64,000 nt of DNA from Pseudomonas sp. S06B 330 (GTDB lineage Bacteria > Pseudomonadota > Gammaproteobacteria > Pseudomonadales > Pseudomonadaceae): contig NZ_CP088149.1 in NCBI RefSeq assembly GCF_002845275.2, positions 721,501 through 785,500 on the forward strand, written 5' to 3'. The notes under the pieces were generated by a model, which was given only the letters and a program-made list of their open reading frames with translations, searched no databases and was not told the DNA's origin. Position numbers and translations under genes: made by a program. This document shows positions 45,005 to 53,318 of this stretch, in pieces; position 1 is the stretch's first letter; each line of letters starts with the position of its first letter.

Positions 45005-45952
45005 TCAGGTGGGGGTGATTGATCCGCGCTGCAGCTCTTGCGTCGTGTCGATGATAAACCTGCGCAGCCAGCGGTTGTGCGGGTCGTCGTTGTGTTCCAC
45101 ATCCCAGACCATGAACACGCGAAAGGCCGGGACGAAAATGGGCACCGGGCTTACGGTCAAGCGTGCGATGCGCGCATAAGAAAGGGCGGCAAACGTCGGC
45201 AAGGTGGCGATCACGTCACTGTGTACCAGAGTCGCCAAAGCGCCACTGAAGTGGGTGAACGAGGCCGAAACCCGGCGGGCGACGCCTTCGCTTTCGAGCA
45301 GGTCATCAACAAACCCCCGACGACCATCGTAGGAGATCCGCACATGCTCATGCCTGAGGTATTCATCACGGGTCAGTGGGCTTTTCAGATTGAGCCGCGG
45401 GCCGTCGTACAAGCATGAGTAAGACGAAGAGAACAGTACTTGTGAGCTGTAGTGCGAAGTGAGCTCCTTGGGCTCTGAACACAGCACCAGGTCGATGTCC
45501 GTGTCCGCCAGCGAGGTTTTCCACAGCGAACTATTGCTCTGGTGAAAGGCAAACTTCACTGAAAGGCCGCGGGCCTTCGCCTCGTTCACCAGGCGTGGCG
45601 AGAGATAGCTTTCGATGTCGTCCGACAGCGCGATGTTGAACACCCGAGTGGAGGATTCGGCGGAAAACTGTGGCCGTTTTTCGACAATGGCGGTGATCGC
45701 GGTCAACGCCTCGGTGACTTTGGGCGCGATCTCCAGCGCCCGCCGCGTCGGCACCATGCCGGTGCCGGTACGAATGAACAACTCGTCGTGAAATTGTTCA
45801 CGCAGCCGCTTTAGCGAGGAGCTTACCGCCCCTTGGGTGACATGCAGCACGGCTGCTGCACGGGTCACGCTGCGCTCATTCATCAAGCACTGGAAAACGA
45901 TGAGCAGGTTGAGGTCGACTCTGCTGATATTAGCAACACTAATCATGGTCAT
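45005..45952 (-). CDS. LysR-family transcriptional regulator
   Basis: 315 residues. A winged HTH near the N-terminus reads DLNLLIVFQCLMNERSVTRA, AAVLHVTQGAVSSSLKRLRE, followed by a periplasmic-binding-like effector domain. ISRVDLNLL and FIRTGTGMVPTRRALEIAP resemble the NodD/LeuO/PcpR subgroup. It is divergent from the transporter-nitrilase pair across an 81-base gap and so probably controls it; the inducer would be the imported nitrile or its product. Confidence 0.9.
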   Translation of the reverse strand: MTMISVANISRVDLNLLIVFQCLMNERSVTRAAAVLHVTQGAVSSSLKRLREQFHDELFIRTGTGMVPTRRALEIAPKVTEALTAITAIVEKRPQFSAESSTRVFNIALSDDIESYLSPRLVNEAKARGLSVKFAFHQSNSSLWKTSLADTDIDLVLCSEPKELTSHYSSQVLFSSSYSCLYDGPRLNLKSPLTRDEYLRHEHVRISYDGRRGFVDDLLESEGVARRVSASFTHFSGALATLVHSDVIATLPTFAALSYARIARLTVSPVPIFVPAFRVFMVWDVEHNDDPHNRWLRRFIIDTTQELQRGSITPT

Positions 45953-46033
45953 CTCTAGTATTCGTTTGATTAATTTGCCTCAACATTCTTAATCTCGAAG
46001 GGCTTAAACACAACAATAAACAGGTGGCTCGGG

Positions 46034-47359
46034 ATGCAAGATTCGATAGTGCAAGCGCAACAGGGTGAGCCTGCAGCCTCATCAAGCGACGCGGCAGAGC
46101 TGCGCAAACGGGCCATCGCCGTCGGCATTGGCAACTTCATGGAGTGGTTTGACTTTGCCATCTACGGCTATTTCGCCGCGGTGATCGGGCAATTGTTTTT
46201 TCCTTCCACTGCGCCCGGTGTGTCGCTGTTGTCGTCATTGGCGGTGTTTGCCGTGGGCTTTCTTTCTCGCCCCTTGGGCGCCGTGGTGCTGGGGCCAATC
46301 GGTGACAAGCTGGGGCGCCGTGCGGTGCTAATCATTACCGTGTTCGGCATGGGCCTGGCGACGACCTTGATCGGTCTGTTGCCCGACTACGCCACCATAG
46401 GCATTGCCGCTCCGATCCTGTTGATCACGCTGCGCTTTCTGCAAGGGATGATGGTTGGTGGCGAGTGGTCCAGCGCCGGTATCTACATCGTCGAAAGTGC
46501 ACCGGCCAACCGCCGGGCGACCGCTGCCAGTGTAATCACCGGCACTGCGGGCGCGGCATTTCTGTGCGGCACGGCGATCGCTGCCATCATCAACGCGACG
46601 CTGTCAGAAGCCGACCTGATGCAGTGGGGCTGGCGCGTACCTTTTGTCGCTTCAATCATCATGGCCGGTGTGGCCATGTACATCCGCCGCAAACTCGGTG
46701 ATACGCCAGTCTATGAAGCGCTGGAGCATAAGCGTGCGACCAATTCTCTGGAGCAGGTATCGCGCCCGGCCAAGCAGCGCGCCTTTGTCATCTCGTTCGC
46801 TTTCTCCGCCTTGTTCGGCGTCTCGCTGTACTACTTCATCACCTACGCCAACACCCACCTGACCCAGACGGTTGGCCTGAGCAAATCTACCGCCTTGTGG
46901 CTGTGCAGTATTGCCCTGGTGCTCTACACCCTGTTCAACCCGCTGGTCGGCCGTCTGAGCGATCGCTTCGGTCGTCGTCCGCTGGTATTGGCTTCGGCTG
47001 CGGGCCTGACGCTGTTGGCCTACCCGGTGTTTCTGCTGATGAACACCGGCAGCTTCGCCGCGATTCTGCTGGGGCTGGTGATCATGGCCGTGCTGGTCGC
47101 AATTACCGCCGTGATGGATGTCGTGCTGCTGGTTGAAGTATTCCCGGCCTCGATCCGCTCCACTGGTGCTGCTGTTGGCCACAACGTCGCCCTGGCGCTG
47201 CTGGCGGGCCCCGGCCCGTTCATTGCCGTCGCCCTGATCCAGGCCACGCACAACCCGAACATCCCGGCGGCCTACCTGGCGGTGGTGTCGGCGATCTGCT
47301 TCATCGTGCTCTGGTTGCTGCTCCCGGAAACCAAGGACCGCGACATCACCCGTGGTTAA
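46034..47359 (+). CDS. MFS transporter, metabolite:H+ symporter (MHS) type
   Basis: 441 residues, twelve predicted helices. AVGIGNFMEWFDFAIYGYFA and the loop LGPIGDKLGRRAVLIITVFG are MHS signatures; RFLQGMMVGGEWSSAGIYIV and the second-half loop GRLSDRFGRRPLVL confirm an intact two-half transporter. The family includes ShiA, KgtP, CitA and ProP. It lies 32 bases upstream of a nitrilase, suggesting import of the nitrilase substrate (a small organic anion or nitrile acid). Confidence 0.9.
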   Translation: MQDSIVQAQQGEPAASSSDAAELRKRAIAVGIGNFMEWFDFAIYGYFAAVIGQLFFPSTAPGVSLLSSLAVFAVGFLSRPLGAVVLGPIGDKLGRRAVLIITVFGMGLATTLIGLLPDYATIGIAAPILLITLRFLQGMMVGGEWSSAGIYIVESAPANRRATAASVITGTAGAAFLCGTAIAAIINATLSEADLMQWGWRVPFVASIIMAGVAMYIRRKLGDTPVYEALEHKRATNSLEQVSRPAKQRAFVISFAFSALFGVSLYYFITYANTHLTQTVGLSKSTALWLCSIALVLYTLFNPLVGRLSDRFGRRPLVLASAAGLTLLAYPVFLLMNTGSFAAILLGLVIMAVLVAITAVMDVVLLVEVFPASIRSTGAAVGHNVALALLAGPGPFIAVALIQATHNPNIPAAYLAVVSAICFIVLWLLLPETKDRDITRG

Positions 47360-47391
47360 CGCCGATCTTCAACATCATTAAGGGAAGACAC

Positions 47392-48324
47392 ATGATCAAG
47401 GTTGCAGTTGTTCAAGCTTCATCCATTCCGTTCGAGCCACAACTGAGTGCCGAGAAAGCGGCCGGCTTGATCCGCGACGCTGCCGGTCAAGACACCGATC
47501 TGGCGGTGTTCCCCGAAGCGTTTCTCGGCGGTTACCCCAAAGGTGCCGCGTTCGGCACCGTCGTCGGTAGCCGCAGTGACCTCGGCCGGGCCCAGTACCT
47601 GCGCTATGTGCAGGGCGCGGTCAGCCTGGACGGCCCCGAACTGGCGGGACTTTGCGAGGTGGTCAACGAAACCGGGGTCCATGTGGTCATGGGCATCATC
47701 GAACGCCTGGGCCGGACCCTGTACTGCACCGCCGTGACCCTGGCGCCGGGCAGGGGCGTGGCCGGTTATCACCGCAAACTCATGCCAACGGGGCAGGAGC
47801 GCATCATCTGGGGCTTTGGTGATGGCTCAAGCATTGCTCCGGTGGACACGTCCTTTGGCAAACTGGGTACGGTCATCTGCTGGGAAAACTACATGCCGGC
47901 GCTACGTCAGGCGATGTACGCCCAGGGCACCGAAATCTACTGCGCGCCTACCGCCGACGACCGCCCGACCTGGGCTGCATCGATGGTGCACATCGCCCTG
48001 GAAGGGCGTGTGCCGGTGCTTTCTGCGTGTCAGGCGATCACCCTGGGTGAGTATCCGGCGTCCTATCGAGAGGACTTCGGTCTGGCGGCGGGTGAGGGCG
48101 ACTACATCATGCACGGTGGCAGCATGATCGTCAGTGCCGCCGGGCAAGTGCTGGCTGGGCCGGTGTTTGATCAGGAGACGATTCTTTATGCTGAAATCGA
48201 CCTGACTGAAGGGCAGGCCAGCAACCTGGACTTTGATGTGTGCGGGCACTATGCGCGGCCGGATGTGTTTACGCTGAAGGTTAATACGGCGGCGATGAAG
48301 CCGGTGGTGTTTGAGGGGGACTGA
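47392..48324 (+). CDS. Nitrilase
   Basis: A 310-residue carbon-nitrogen hydrolase converting a nitrile to acid and ammonia. The catalytic triad is visible: Glu42 in VFPEAFLGGYPKG, Lys129 in YHRKLMPTGQER, and Cys163 in VICWENYMPALR. CWENYMP is the mark of true nitrilases rather than amidases. GAEIYCAPTAD-like TEIYCAPTADDRPTW and GEGDYIMHGGSMIV also fit. Whether it prefers aliphatic or aromatic nitriles cannot be judged. It is co-oriented with the MHS transporter. Confidence 0.92.
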   Translation: MIKVAVVQASSIPFEPQLSAEKAAGLIRDAAGQDTDLAVFPEAFLGGYPKGAAFGTVVGSRSDLGRAQYLRYVQGAVSLDGPELAGLCEVVNETGVHVVMGIIERLGRTLYCTAVTLAPGRGVAGYHRKLMPTGQERIIWGFGDGSSIAPVDTSFGKLGTVICWENYMPALRQAMYAQGTEIYCAPTADDRPTWAASMVHIALEGRVPVLSACQAITLGEYPASYREDFGLAAGEGDYIMHGGSMIVSAAGQVLAGPVFDQETILYAEIDLTEGQASNLDFDVCGHYARPDVFTLKVNTAAMKPVVFEGD

Positions 48325-48352
48325 GAAAGGGGAAAGATTTCAGGCATTAAAA

Positions 48353-48371
48353 AGCCGGCTTGTGGCCGGCT
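48353..48371. terminator. Small hairpin after the nitrilase gene
   Basis: AGCCGGC pairs with GCCGGCT around TTGTG. An A-rich stretch precedes and no T tract follows, so it could act for either strand only weakly. Confidence 0.45.
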
Positions 48372-48572
48372 CCTAGGGGACGGTCTTGGCTAATTTATGG
48401 TAAGCCGCAACCGCCTTAAAATCGTTGCTCCGGCGCTGGGGCCGGGAGGTGGCAGACAGGCAATGTGTTGCCGCGCCAGGCCCGCTGGCGTGCTAAGCAG
48501 CCGGGGCGAAATGTGCGGCGTAGCATACTGGCTCTCACGCCAGATGCCCAGCAAAAAATCACCCGCCACCGC

Positions 48573-49283
48573 TCAATACGGGCGGCTGTCACGCAAATGC
48601 CCCCACCAGAACACCCAACCCAACACGCTCAGCTTCTGGTTTTTAAGCTGCGCCGGGCTGTAGGTTTCAGTCGGGTGCTGGTCGCTGTCATGGCTGTGCA
48701 AGCGCAAGGTGCCATTGGCACGCTGGCTGAGGCTGTGGATGCGCAACCGGCCGTTGTGCAGCAAAGCATAGAGTTCACCTTCGACAATGCGCGTAAGGCC
48801 GGTGTCGATGGCCAAGGTGGTGCCGCGCGGCAGCAAGGGGCTCATGTTGCTTGCGGGCATGCTCAGGCACAGGGCTAGGCCTGGGTCTACGCCGAGGGCG
48901 TCAAGGGCGTATGCAGGCAGGCGCAGGTAGCGGTTGTCGATGGGTTTTAGTTGCCGCGATTGCATGCTGTAGAACGGCAACTGAATATCTTCGTGGGTGT
49001 GGGCAGCCAGCAGGCTTGGGTCCGCCGGTTCTGTACCCGGTATGCGTGGTGCCGCGTTCAAGCGCGGTAAGGGGGTGGGGTGTTTGGGGCCTTCGCCTGT
49101 ACGCAGCCATTTGCTGCACACGCACAGCAGCTCGGCAATTTCATCGAGACGGGCCAAGGGCACACCGCGTTTGAACCAGTTGTTGACGTGCTGCGGGGTG
49201 ACCTGGCGCTGGGCGGCAAAATCCGAAGGCGAAAGGTTGCACTCGTGCAGTAGGTTTTTAAGACGATCACCGGATGTATTCAT
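48573..49283 (-). CDS. XRE/S24-type repressor-like regulator with a probably inactive protease domain
   Basis: 236 residues. The N-terminal HTH (LSPSDFAAQRQVTPQHVNNW) is followed by a linker and an S24/LexA-like domain. At the nucleophile position, S24 proteins have GDSMxP; here it is ASNMSP (Asn146 replaces Ser). At the general-base position, VKR is replaced by RIH (181-183), so the Lys is missing too. Self-cleavage is therefore unlikely. The fold is otherwise kept (GTTLAIDTG, LYALLHNGRLRIH). From memory, similar regulators resemble PrtR/CI. It is not beside phage genes. Confidence 0.8.
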   Translation of the reverse strand: MNTSGDRLKNLLHECNLSPSDFAAQRQVTPQHVNNWFKRGVPLARLDEIAELLCVCSKWLRTGEGPKHPTPLPRLNAAPRIPGTEPADPSLLAAHTHEDIQLPFYSMQSRQLKPIDNRYLRLPAYALDALGVDPGLALCLSMPASNMSPLLPRGTTLAIDTGLTRIVEGELYALLHNGRLRIHSLSQRANGTLRLHSHDSDQHPTETYSPAQLKNQKLSVLGWVFWWGHLRDSRPY

Positions 49284-49577
49284 GAGGCCCGAGTCTAGCG
49301 GGCTTGAGCGGTCTGAACCATAAACAGAGTGTTCATTTTCAAGGCGTGAAATGGCATGGGTTTACAGAAATTTTCCTAGGTGAAGTAGGAGTTTTCATTT
49401 GCTGGCCGCGCAGGAATCAGGCGAAAAATTTCAGAGTTTGCGAGTTTCGGAACTATCCTACGCACGCTGCCGCCTTTTCCCGGTTGCTGGGAAGATGCAT
49501 GAGGGCTAACTTCCTCGGGTCGTCGTTTTGGCGACCGGGTGTGAGAGCCCGTCTTTGACCTATTGGCAGCGATGTTA
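49284..49577. other. Regulatory gap between the S24-type regulator and the structured leader
   Basis: No gene is supported. The segment is locally A+T-richer. TCCTA-N7-TAGGA (49374-49390) is a small inverted repeat about 90 bases upstream of the regulator's ATG and could be an operator. The promoter for the DUF6124 pair should also lie here. Confidence 0.35.
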
Positions 49578-49654
49578 TGGCAGCCGTGCGCGGGCAGACT
49601 TTAGTCTGGCCGGGTTCCTAGGTCTCCGGTCTCTCACCCCGCGTGCGGCTGCCA
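49578..49654 (+). promoter_or_regulatory. Structured RNA leader (candidate cis-regulatory element)
   Basis: Fifteen bases TGGCAGCCGTGCGCG (49578-49592) pair with CGCGTGCGGCTGCCA (49640-49654) using only two G-U wobbles. Inside are a CAGAC-TTTA-GTCTG hairpin (49595-49608) and CCTAGG (49617-49622). From memory, near-identical sequences precede other small genes in Pseudomonas genomes, but the element's name, if any, is not known to me. It lies 59 bases before the DUF6124 ATG. Confidence 0.6.
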
Positions 49655-49685
49655 CCCTAATCCTGTGAGAGGGACTGGGAGGTGG

Positions 49686-49705
49686 CTCCTGTCTGATCCT
49701 AGGAG
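49686..49705 (+). promoter_or_regulatory. Hairpin able to hide the ribosome-binding site of the DUF6124 gene
   Basis: CTCCT (49686-49690) is the exact complement of AGGAG (49701-49705), the Shine-Dalgarno seven bases before the ATG at 49713. Pairing across a ten-base loop would block translation. It may act with the upstream structured leader. Confidence 0.45.
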
Positions 49706-49712
49706 TTACGCC

Positions 49713-49985
49713 ATGAAAAAGATCGTCCCCGATCCACCTAGCCCCCTCGTCACCAGTCCCTACTTCTCGATCCACAGCGACCTCATCCCCCCTGACTCCC
49801 TCGCCTTCGCCAGTGAGCTACTGCGTGGCATCCACGAAACCACCGACGAATTCTGCCGCGCCCACGCCAATGAACCTGGCCAGGGCATGCTGGTGAATGT
49901 GCTGCATTCGGCGGAGATGGCTAGAGCGTTGGTCGAGCATGCGCTGAGCAAGCTGCAAGGCATGGATAGAGGAGTGATGGGATGA
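49713..49985 (+). CDS. DUF6124-type small protein
   Basis: A 90-residue soluble protein. It opens MKKIVPDPPSPLV, then FSIHSDLIPPDSLAFASELL, and a C-terminal helix MLVNVLHSAEMARALVEHAL. This pattern (KKIVPDPP..., FSV/FSI...ALxxASELL, HxxEMAxALVxxxL) is common in Pseudomonas small proteins assigned to DUF6124; the assignment is from memory. AGGAG precedes the ATG. It overlaps the next gene by four bases. A structured leader precedes it. Confidence 0.75.
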   Translation: MKKIVPDPPSPLVTSPYFSIHSDLIPPDSLAFASELLRGIHETTDEFCRAHANEPGQGMLVNVLHSAEMARALVEHALSKLQGMDRGVMG

Positions 49986-50245
49986 ATACAAAGGATGACG
50001 AGACGGTGGGGGTCGCCAGCTTCATTCGAAGTCAGGATCCTCCTGTGGACCTGTTTCGAATTTCACCCGGCGTGCCTTGCGACTACGCGCTGGAAGAGGC
50101 CTCAACGTTGCTTGGGTGTGTGCATAAGCTGATCTTGATCGGTGTCACGGATAAAGACGAAGACACGATTTTGGCAGCCTATTACCTCAGCGGGTTCGCC
50201 AAGGCGATCATTGATGATGTGGGGTTGGGGATGAACAAGCCGTAG
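49982..50245 (+). CDS. DUF3077-type small protein
   Basis: An 87-residue soluble protein with LFRISPGVPCDYALEEASTL followed by LGCVHKLILIGVTDKDEDTI and AAYYLSGFAKAIIDDVG. The segment F-x-(V/I)-xPG(V/I)P-x-x-x-ALE-x-AS-x-LL is the usual DUF3077 core. It is translationally coupled to the DUF6124 gene (ATGA overlap). The two proteins are similar in size and layout and might be distant relatives or partners. Function unknown. Confidence 0.75.
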   Translation: MNTKDDETVGVASFIRSQDPPVDLFRISPGVPCDYALEEASTLLGCVHKLILIGVTDKDEDTILAAYYLSGFAKAIIDDVGLGMNKP

Positions 50246-50355
50246 CCGCTGCCGTAAGGCTGCGATCGGCTGCGTAGCAGCCGCCATCCTGTCACCCTGA
50301 TGGGCCTGATAGGCGGCCGCTTCGCGCCCGATCGCAGCCTGGCGGCAGCGGCTAC
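50242..50355. repeat. REPIN-type element, copy 2
   Basis: GTAGCCGCTGCC (50242-50253) and GGCAGCGGCTAC (50344-50355) form the outer arms, continued by AGGCTGCGATCGG and CCGATCGCAGCCT. The element begins inside the last codons of the DUF3077 gene. Confidence 0.85.
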
Positions 50356-50361
50356 AGCAAT

Positions 50362-50391
50362 AAAAAGCCCCGACCAGGTCGGGGCTTTTTT
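50362..50391. terminator. Bidirectional intrinsic terminator
   Basis: AAAAAGCCCCGA pairs with TCGGGGCTTTTT around CCAGG. It serves ppa on the minus strand and transcripts from the DUF3077 side on the plus strand. Confidence 0.92.
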
Positions 50392-50403
50392 ATTGCGGTT
50401 TGC

Positions 50404-50931
50404 TTAGCCTTTGTAGGCAGCAACCGACTTGGTGATCGCGGCGCGAGCGGCGTCAGCGCCATCCCAGCCTTCGATCTTGACCCACTTGCCCTTCTCCAGA
50501 TCCTTGTAGTTGGCGAAGAAGTGCTCGATCTGCTGGATCAGCAGCGCTGGCAGGTCGGTGTACTCTTTGACGTCAACGTACAGCTGCGACAGTTTGTCGT
50601 GCGGTACGGCGATGACTTTGGCGTCGCCGCCGCCGTCGTCGGTCATGTTCAAGATGCCAACCGGACGGGCGCGGATAACCGAACCTGGGGCAACCGGGTA
50701 TGGCGTAACAACCAGCACGTCCAGCGGATCGCCGTCGTCAGCCAGGGTGTTGGGGATGTAACCGTAGTTGGCCGGGTAGAACATCGGGGTGGCCATGAAA
50801 CGGTCAACGAACAGGCAATCGCTGTCCTTGTCGATCTCGTATTTGATCGGGGCGTGGTTGGCTGGAATCTCGATGGCGACGTAGATGTCGTTCGGCAGGT
50901 CTTTGCCAGCCGGAATCTTGCTGTAGCTCAT
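50404..50931 (-). CDS. ppa: Inorganic pyrophosphatase
   Basis: A 175-residue family I soluble pyrophosphatase. The metal-binding core [15 protein letters not shown] contains the three essential aspartates; [20 protein letters not shown] supplies substrate-binding residues and [13 protein letters not shown] closes the C-terminus. The length is typical of the bacterial hexameric enzyme. It is monocistronic, with a terminator on its downstream side. Confidence 0.97.
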   Translation of the reverse strand: MSYSKIPAGKDLPNDIYVAIEIPANHAPIKYEIDKDSDCLFVDRFMATPMFYPANYGYIPNTLADDGDPLDVLVVTPYPVAPGSVIRARPVGILNMTDDGGGDAKVIAVPHDKLSQLYVDVKEYTDLPALLIQQIEHFFANYKDLEKGKWVKIEGWDGADAARAAITKSVAAYKG

Positions 50932-51022
50932 TGGGCAGTGCCCCCATGTTTGGCCAAAAATTGGTCGCGATTATAGGCACATTCCACCGTGCTTGCCACG
51001 CCCGCCCTGATGTCCGGCAGTG

Positions 51023-51838
51023 TTACTCGGGCGACTGCTGGTAGCCGGGGTGGTTGTGCTGCAATTGCTGCAGGCGCGTCAGTGGGTTCTGGCGGTAAAA
51101 ACCGCACAGTTGCTGGTACACCGACGGGTAAGCCTCGTTGAGCAGGTCCGGGGCACTGAAGAAATATTCGCTGGTGACGGCGAAAAACTCCGCCGGGTTT
51201 TCCGCCGCATAAGGGTCGATGGCGGTTTCGGCATCCGGGTTGCGATCCAGCTGACGATTGAGGTCGTCATAGGCCGCTTGCATGGCCTGCGCCCAGTCGC
51301 TGACGCGCATGTCGTTGTGCAGCGGTGGCAGGCCATTGGCGTCACCGTTGAGCATGTCGAGCTTGTGCGCCAGTTCGTGGATTACCAGGTTGTAGCCTTC
51401 CCAGCCCCCGCTGGCCAGCACACCCGGCCAAGCGAGGATCACCGGCCCTTGTTGCCAGGCTTCGCCACTGTGCTCGCCATTCCATTCATGTTCCACGCCG
51501 CTGGCGTCGCGATGGCGCTGGGGGCTGAGGAAGTCGTCGGGGTAGAGAATGATTTCGTGAAAGCCCTGGTACCAGTTCAGCTCGCCCAGGTGCAGCAACG
51601 GCAATTGCGCCTGAGCGGCGAGGAACAGGCGCTGCTCACCGTCCAGTTCGACTCCGGGCAAGGGGCTCAGGTGCTTTTCATCGAGAAACAGCACGCAAGC
51701 TTCCAGTAGCCGCTGGTGTTCGTCGGCGCTCAGGCCGTCGAGTATCGGCAGCCGCTGGCGAACCCGCTGCCAGCGCTGCGGGTCGACGGGATGACGGGCG
51801 AGTGTGCGGCGCCGACGCCAGGCGTTCAGTGACCACAT
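51023..51838 (-). CDS. mtfA: MtfA-type zinc metallopeptidase (M90)
   Basis: 271 residues. The zinc motif HELAHKLDML (HExxH) lies in YNLVIHELAHKLDMLNGDAN, and the third ligand is expected in the EFFAVTSEYFFSAPDLLNEA helix. In E. coli MtfA binds the glucose repressor Mlc; a substrate in Pseudomonas is not known. The N-terminus is basic (AWRRRRTLARHPVD). It is followed by ppa and preceded by the DedA gene on the same strand, nine bases away. Confidence 0.9.
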   Translation of the reverse strand: MWSLNAWRRRRTLARHPVDPQRWQRVRQRLPILDGLSADEHQRLLEACVLFLDEKHLSPLPGVELDGEQRLFLAAQAQLPLLHLGELNWYQGFHEIILYPDDFLSPQRHRDASGVEHEWNGEHSGEAWQQGPVILAWPGVLASGGWEGYNLVIHELAHKLDMLNGDANGLPPLHNDMRVSDWAQAMQAAYDDLNRQLDRNPDAETAIDPYAAENPAEFFAVTSEYFFSAPDLLNEAYPSVYQQLCGFYRQNPLTRLQQLQHNHPGYQQSPE

Positions 51839-51847
51839 GGCCAGGGC

Positions 51848-52495
51848 TTAGTTGACCTTGGCGGTGCGGTGCAGGCGGCTGCGCACGATGCCAACGATCA
51901 TCGGCACCAGCGACAGCAGGATGATCGCGACGATCATCAGCGACAGGTTCTGCTTGATGAACGGCACGTTGCCGAAGAAGTAGCCAAGGGTCACCAAGCC
52001 ACCGACCCAGAGCACGGTGCCGGCGACGCTGAAGCCGAGAAAACGTGGGTAATGCATTTTCGCGATGCCAGCGACAAACGGGGCGAAGGTGCGCAGGATC
52101 GGCAGGAAACGCGCCAGGGTCACGGTTTTGCCGCCATGGCGCTCATAGAATTCGTGGGTTTGCTGCAGGTAATCGCGCCGGAAGATCTTCGAGTTGGGGT
52201 TGCGGAACAAGCGTTCGCCCGCTGTGCGGCCGATGATGTAGTTGGTGCTGTCACCGAGGATCGCCGCCACCATTAACAAGCCACCGAGCAACACCGGGTC
52301 CATGCCGCCACCCGCAGCAACCGCGCCGGCAATGAACAGCAGGGAATCGCCCGGCAGGAACGGCATGACCACCAGACCGGTCTCGCAGAAGATCACCAGA
52401 AACAGGATCGCGTAGATCCATGGGCCGTAGTTGTTGACCAGCAAATCGAGGTAGGTGTCGAGATGCAGAATAAGGTCCAGCGGGTTGAAGTCCAT
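51848..52495 (-). CDS. DedA-family membrane protein
   Basis: 215 residues with four to five membrane segments. FLVIFCETGLVVMPFLPGDS, the F/Y-x-R-(F/L)-x-P segment TVTLARFLPILRTFAPFVAG and the ending IVGIVRSRLHR are the SNARE-associated/VTT domain marks. DedA proteins act as lipid (undecaprenyl phosphate or phospholipid) transporters and affect membrane homeostasis. The ATG at 52495 begins at the conserved MDFNPLDLILHLD. Confidence 0.9.
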   Translation of the reverse strand: MDFNPLDLILHLDTYLDLLVNNYGPWIYAILFLVIFCETGLVVMPFLPGDSLLFIAGAVAAGGGMDPVLLGGLLMVAAILGDSTNYIIGRTAGERLFRNPNSKIFRRDYLQQTHEFYERHGGKTVTLARFLPILRTFAPFVAGIAKMHYPRFLGFSVAGTVLWVGGLVTLGYFFGNVPFIKQNLSLMIVAIILLSLVPMIVGIVRSRLHRTAKVN

Positions 52496-52754
52496 GTACA
52501 GCACCTGTGTTCTTTGAACCCGGTCGAGGGCATGCGATTGACTGGTCGTGCGAATGCGATCAGCCGCTACCCGAGTAGTGGGTAAAGTTTCACACATTTT
52601 GAGGAGGCGCATTATACGGCGGCGACGAGATTGTGCCTGCGCAGTTTGTAGCGGCGGATTTCAGGTATCAGCCCAGCAGTCAGTCAAGGCCAATGGGGCC
52701 GCTGCGCAGCCTATCGCAGGCTGCCGCCAGCTCCCACAGGTTCAGCGTCAGGCT

Positions 52755-53213
52755 TCAATCCGAGTTGATGGGCAGGATGTAGCTCTTGAACTCGTTGTCT
52801 TCGCGAAAACCCATGGACTCGTAGGTCTTCATCGCCACGTCGTTGTCGTTGCTGGTGGAGACTCGCAGGCGCACGGCGTTGGTTTCTTTGGCCATGGCCT
52901 TGGCTTCGCGCATGAGGTGGTCGGCAACCAGCATGCGCCGGGAATCTTCGGCCACGTAGATGTCGTTGAGGATCCACACGCGTTTGAGCGATAGCGATGA
53001 GAAGCTCGGGTAGAGCTGGCAAAAACCCATCAGCTTGTTGTCGTCATCGTCTGGCAGGGCTAGGTAGATCACCGATTCGCCGCGCTCCAGACGCTTTTTC
53101 AGGAATTTGCGCGAGGAGTCCGGGTAGGGCAGTTGTCCGTAGAATTCACGGTATTTGACGAACAGGGGGGCAAGCAGGTCCAGATGTTCCAGGGTTGCTT
53201 TGATGATCCGCAT
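52755..53213 (-). CDS. GNAT-family N-acetyltransferase
   Basis: A 152-residue acetyl-CoA-dependent transferase. VWILNDIYVAEDSRRMLVAD carries the motif A region (with RR-x-x-VAD-x-LM in place of QxxGxG), and VRLRVSTSNDNDVAMKTYES followed by MGF is motif B. No substrate can be assigned. From memory, a GNAT gene sits beside eutC in other Pseudomonas genomes, so it may be part of the ethanolamine neighbourhood. Confidence 0.88.
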   Translation of the reverse strand: MRIIKATLEHLDLLAPLFVKYREFYGQLPYPDSSRKFLKKRLERGESVIYLALPDDDDNKLMGFCQLYPSFSSLSLKRVWILNDIYVAEDSRRMLVADHLMREAKAMAKETNAVRLRVSTSNDNDVAMKTYESMGFREDNEFKSYILPINSD

Positions 53214-53318
53214 AAGCAGGCCTCAGGGTCCATGGGAGTTTGCGGCTTATCGCCGGCAGCCTCGGCAGATGCTGCCTGAAGGTAATTAGAAAGTGCAATC
53301 TACGAATTGAATGCCCGT

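Noticed and set aside
48397..48878. Short plus-strand frames after the nitrilase gene
   Set aside because: They are partly antisense to the S24-type regulator and otherwise lack a ribosome site or protein-like composition.
48573..50245. Prophage or pyocin cluster
   Set aside because: Despite the phage-repressor-like regulator, no structural, lysis or integrase genes are present.
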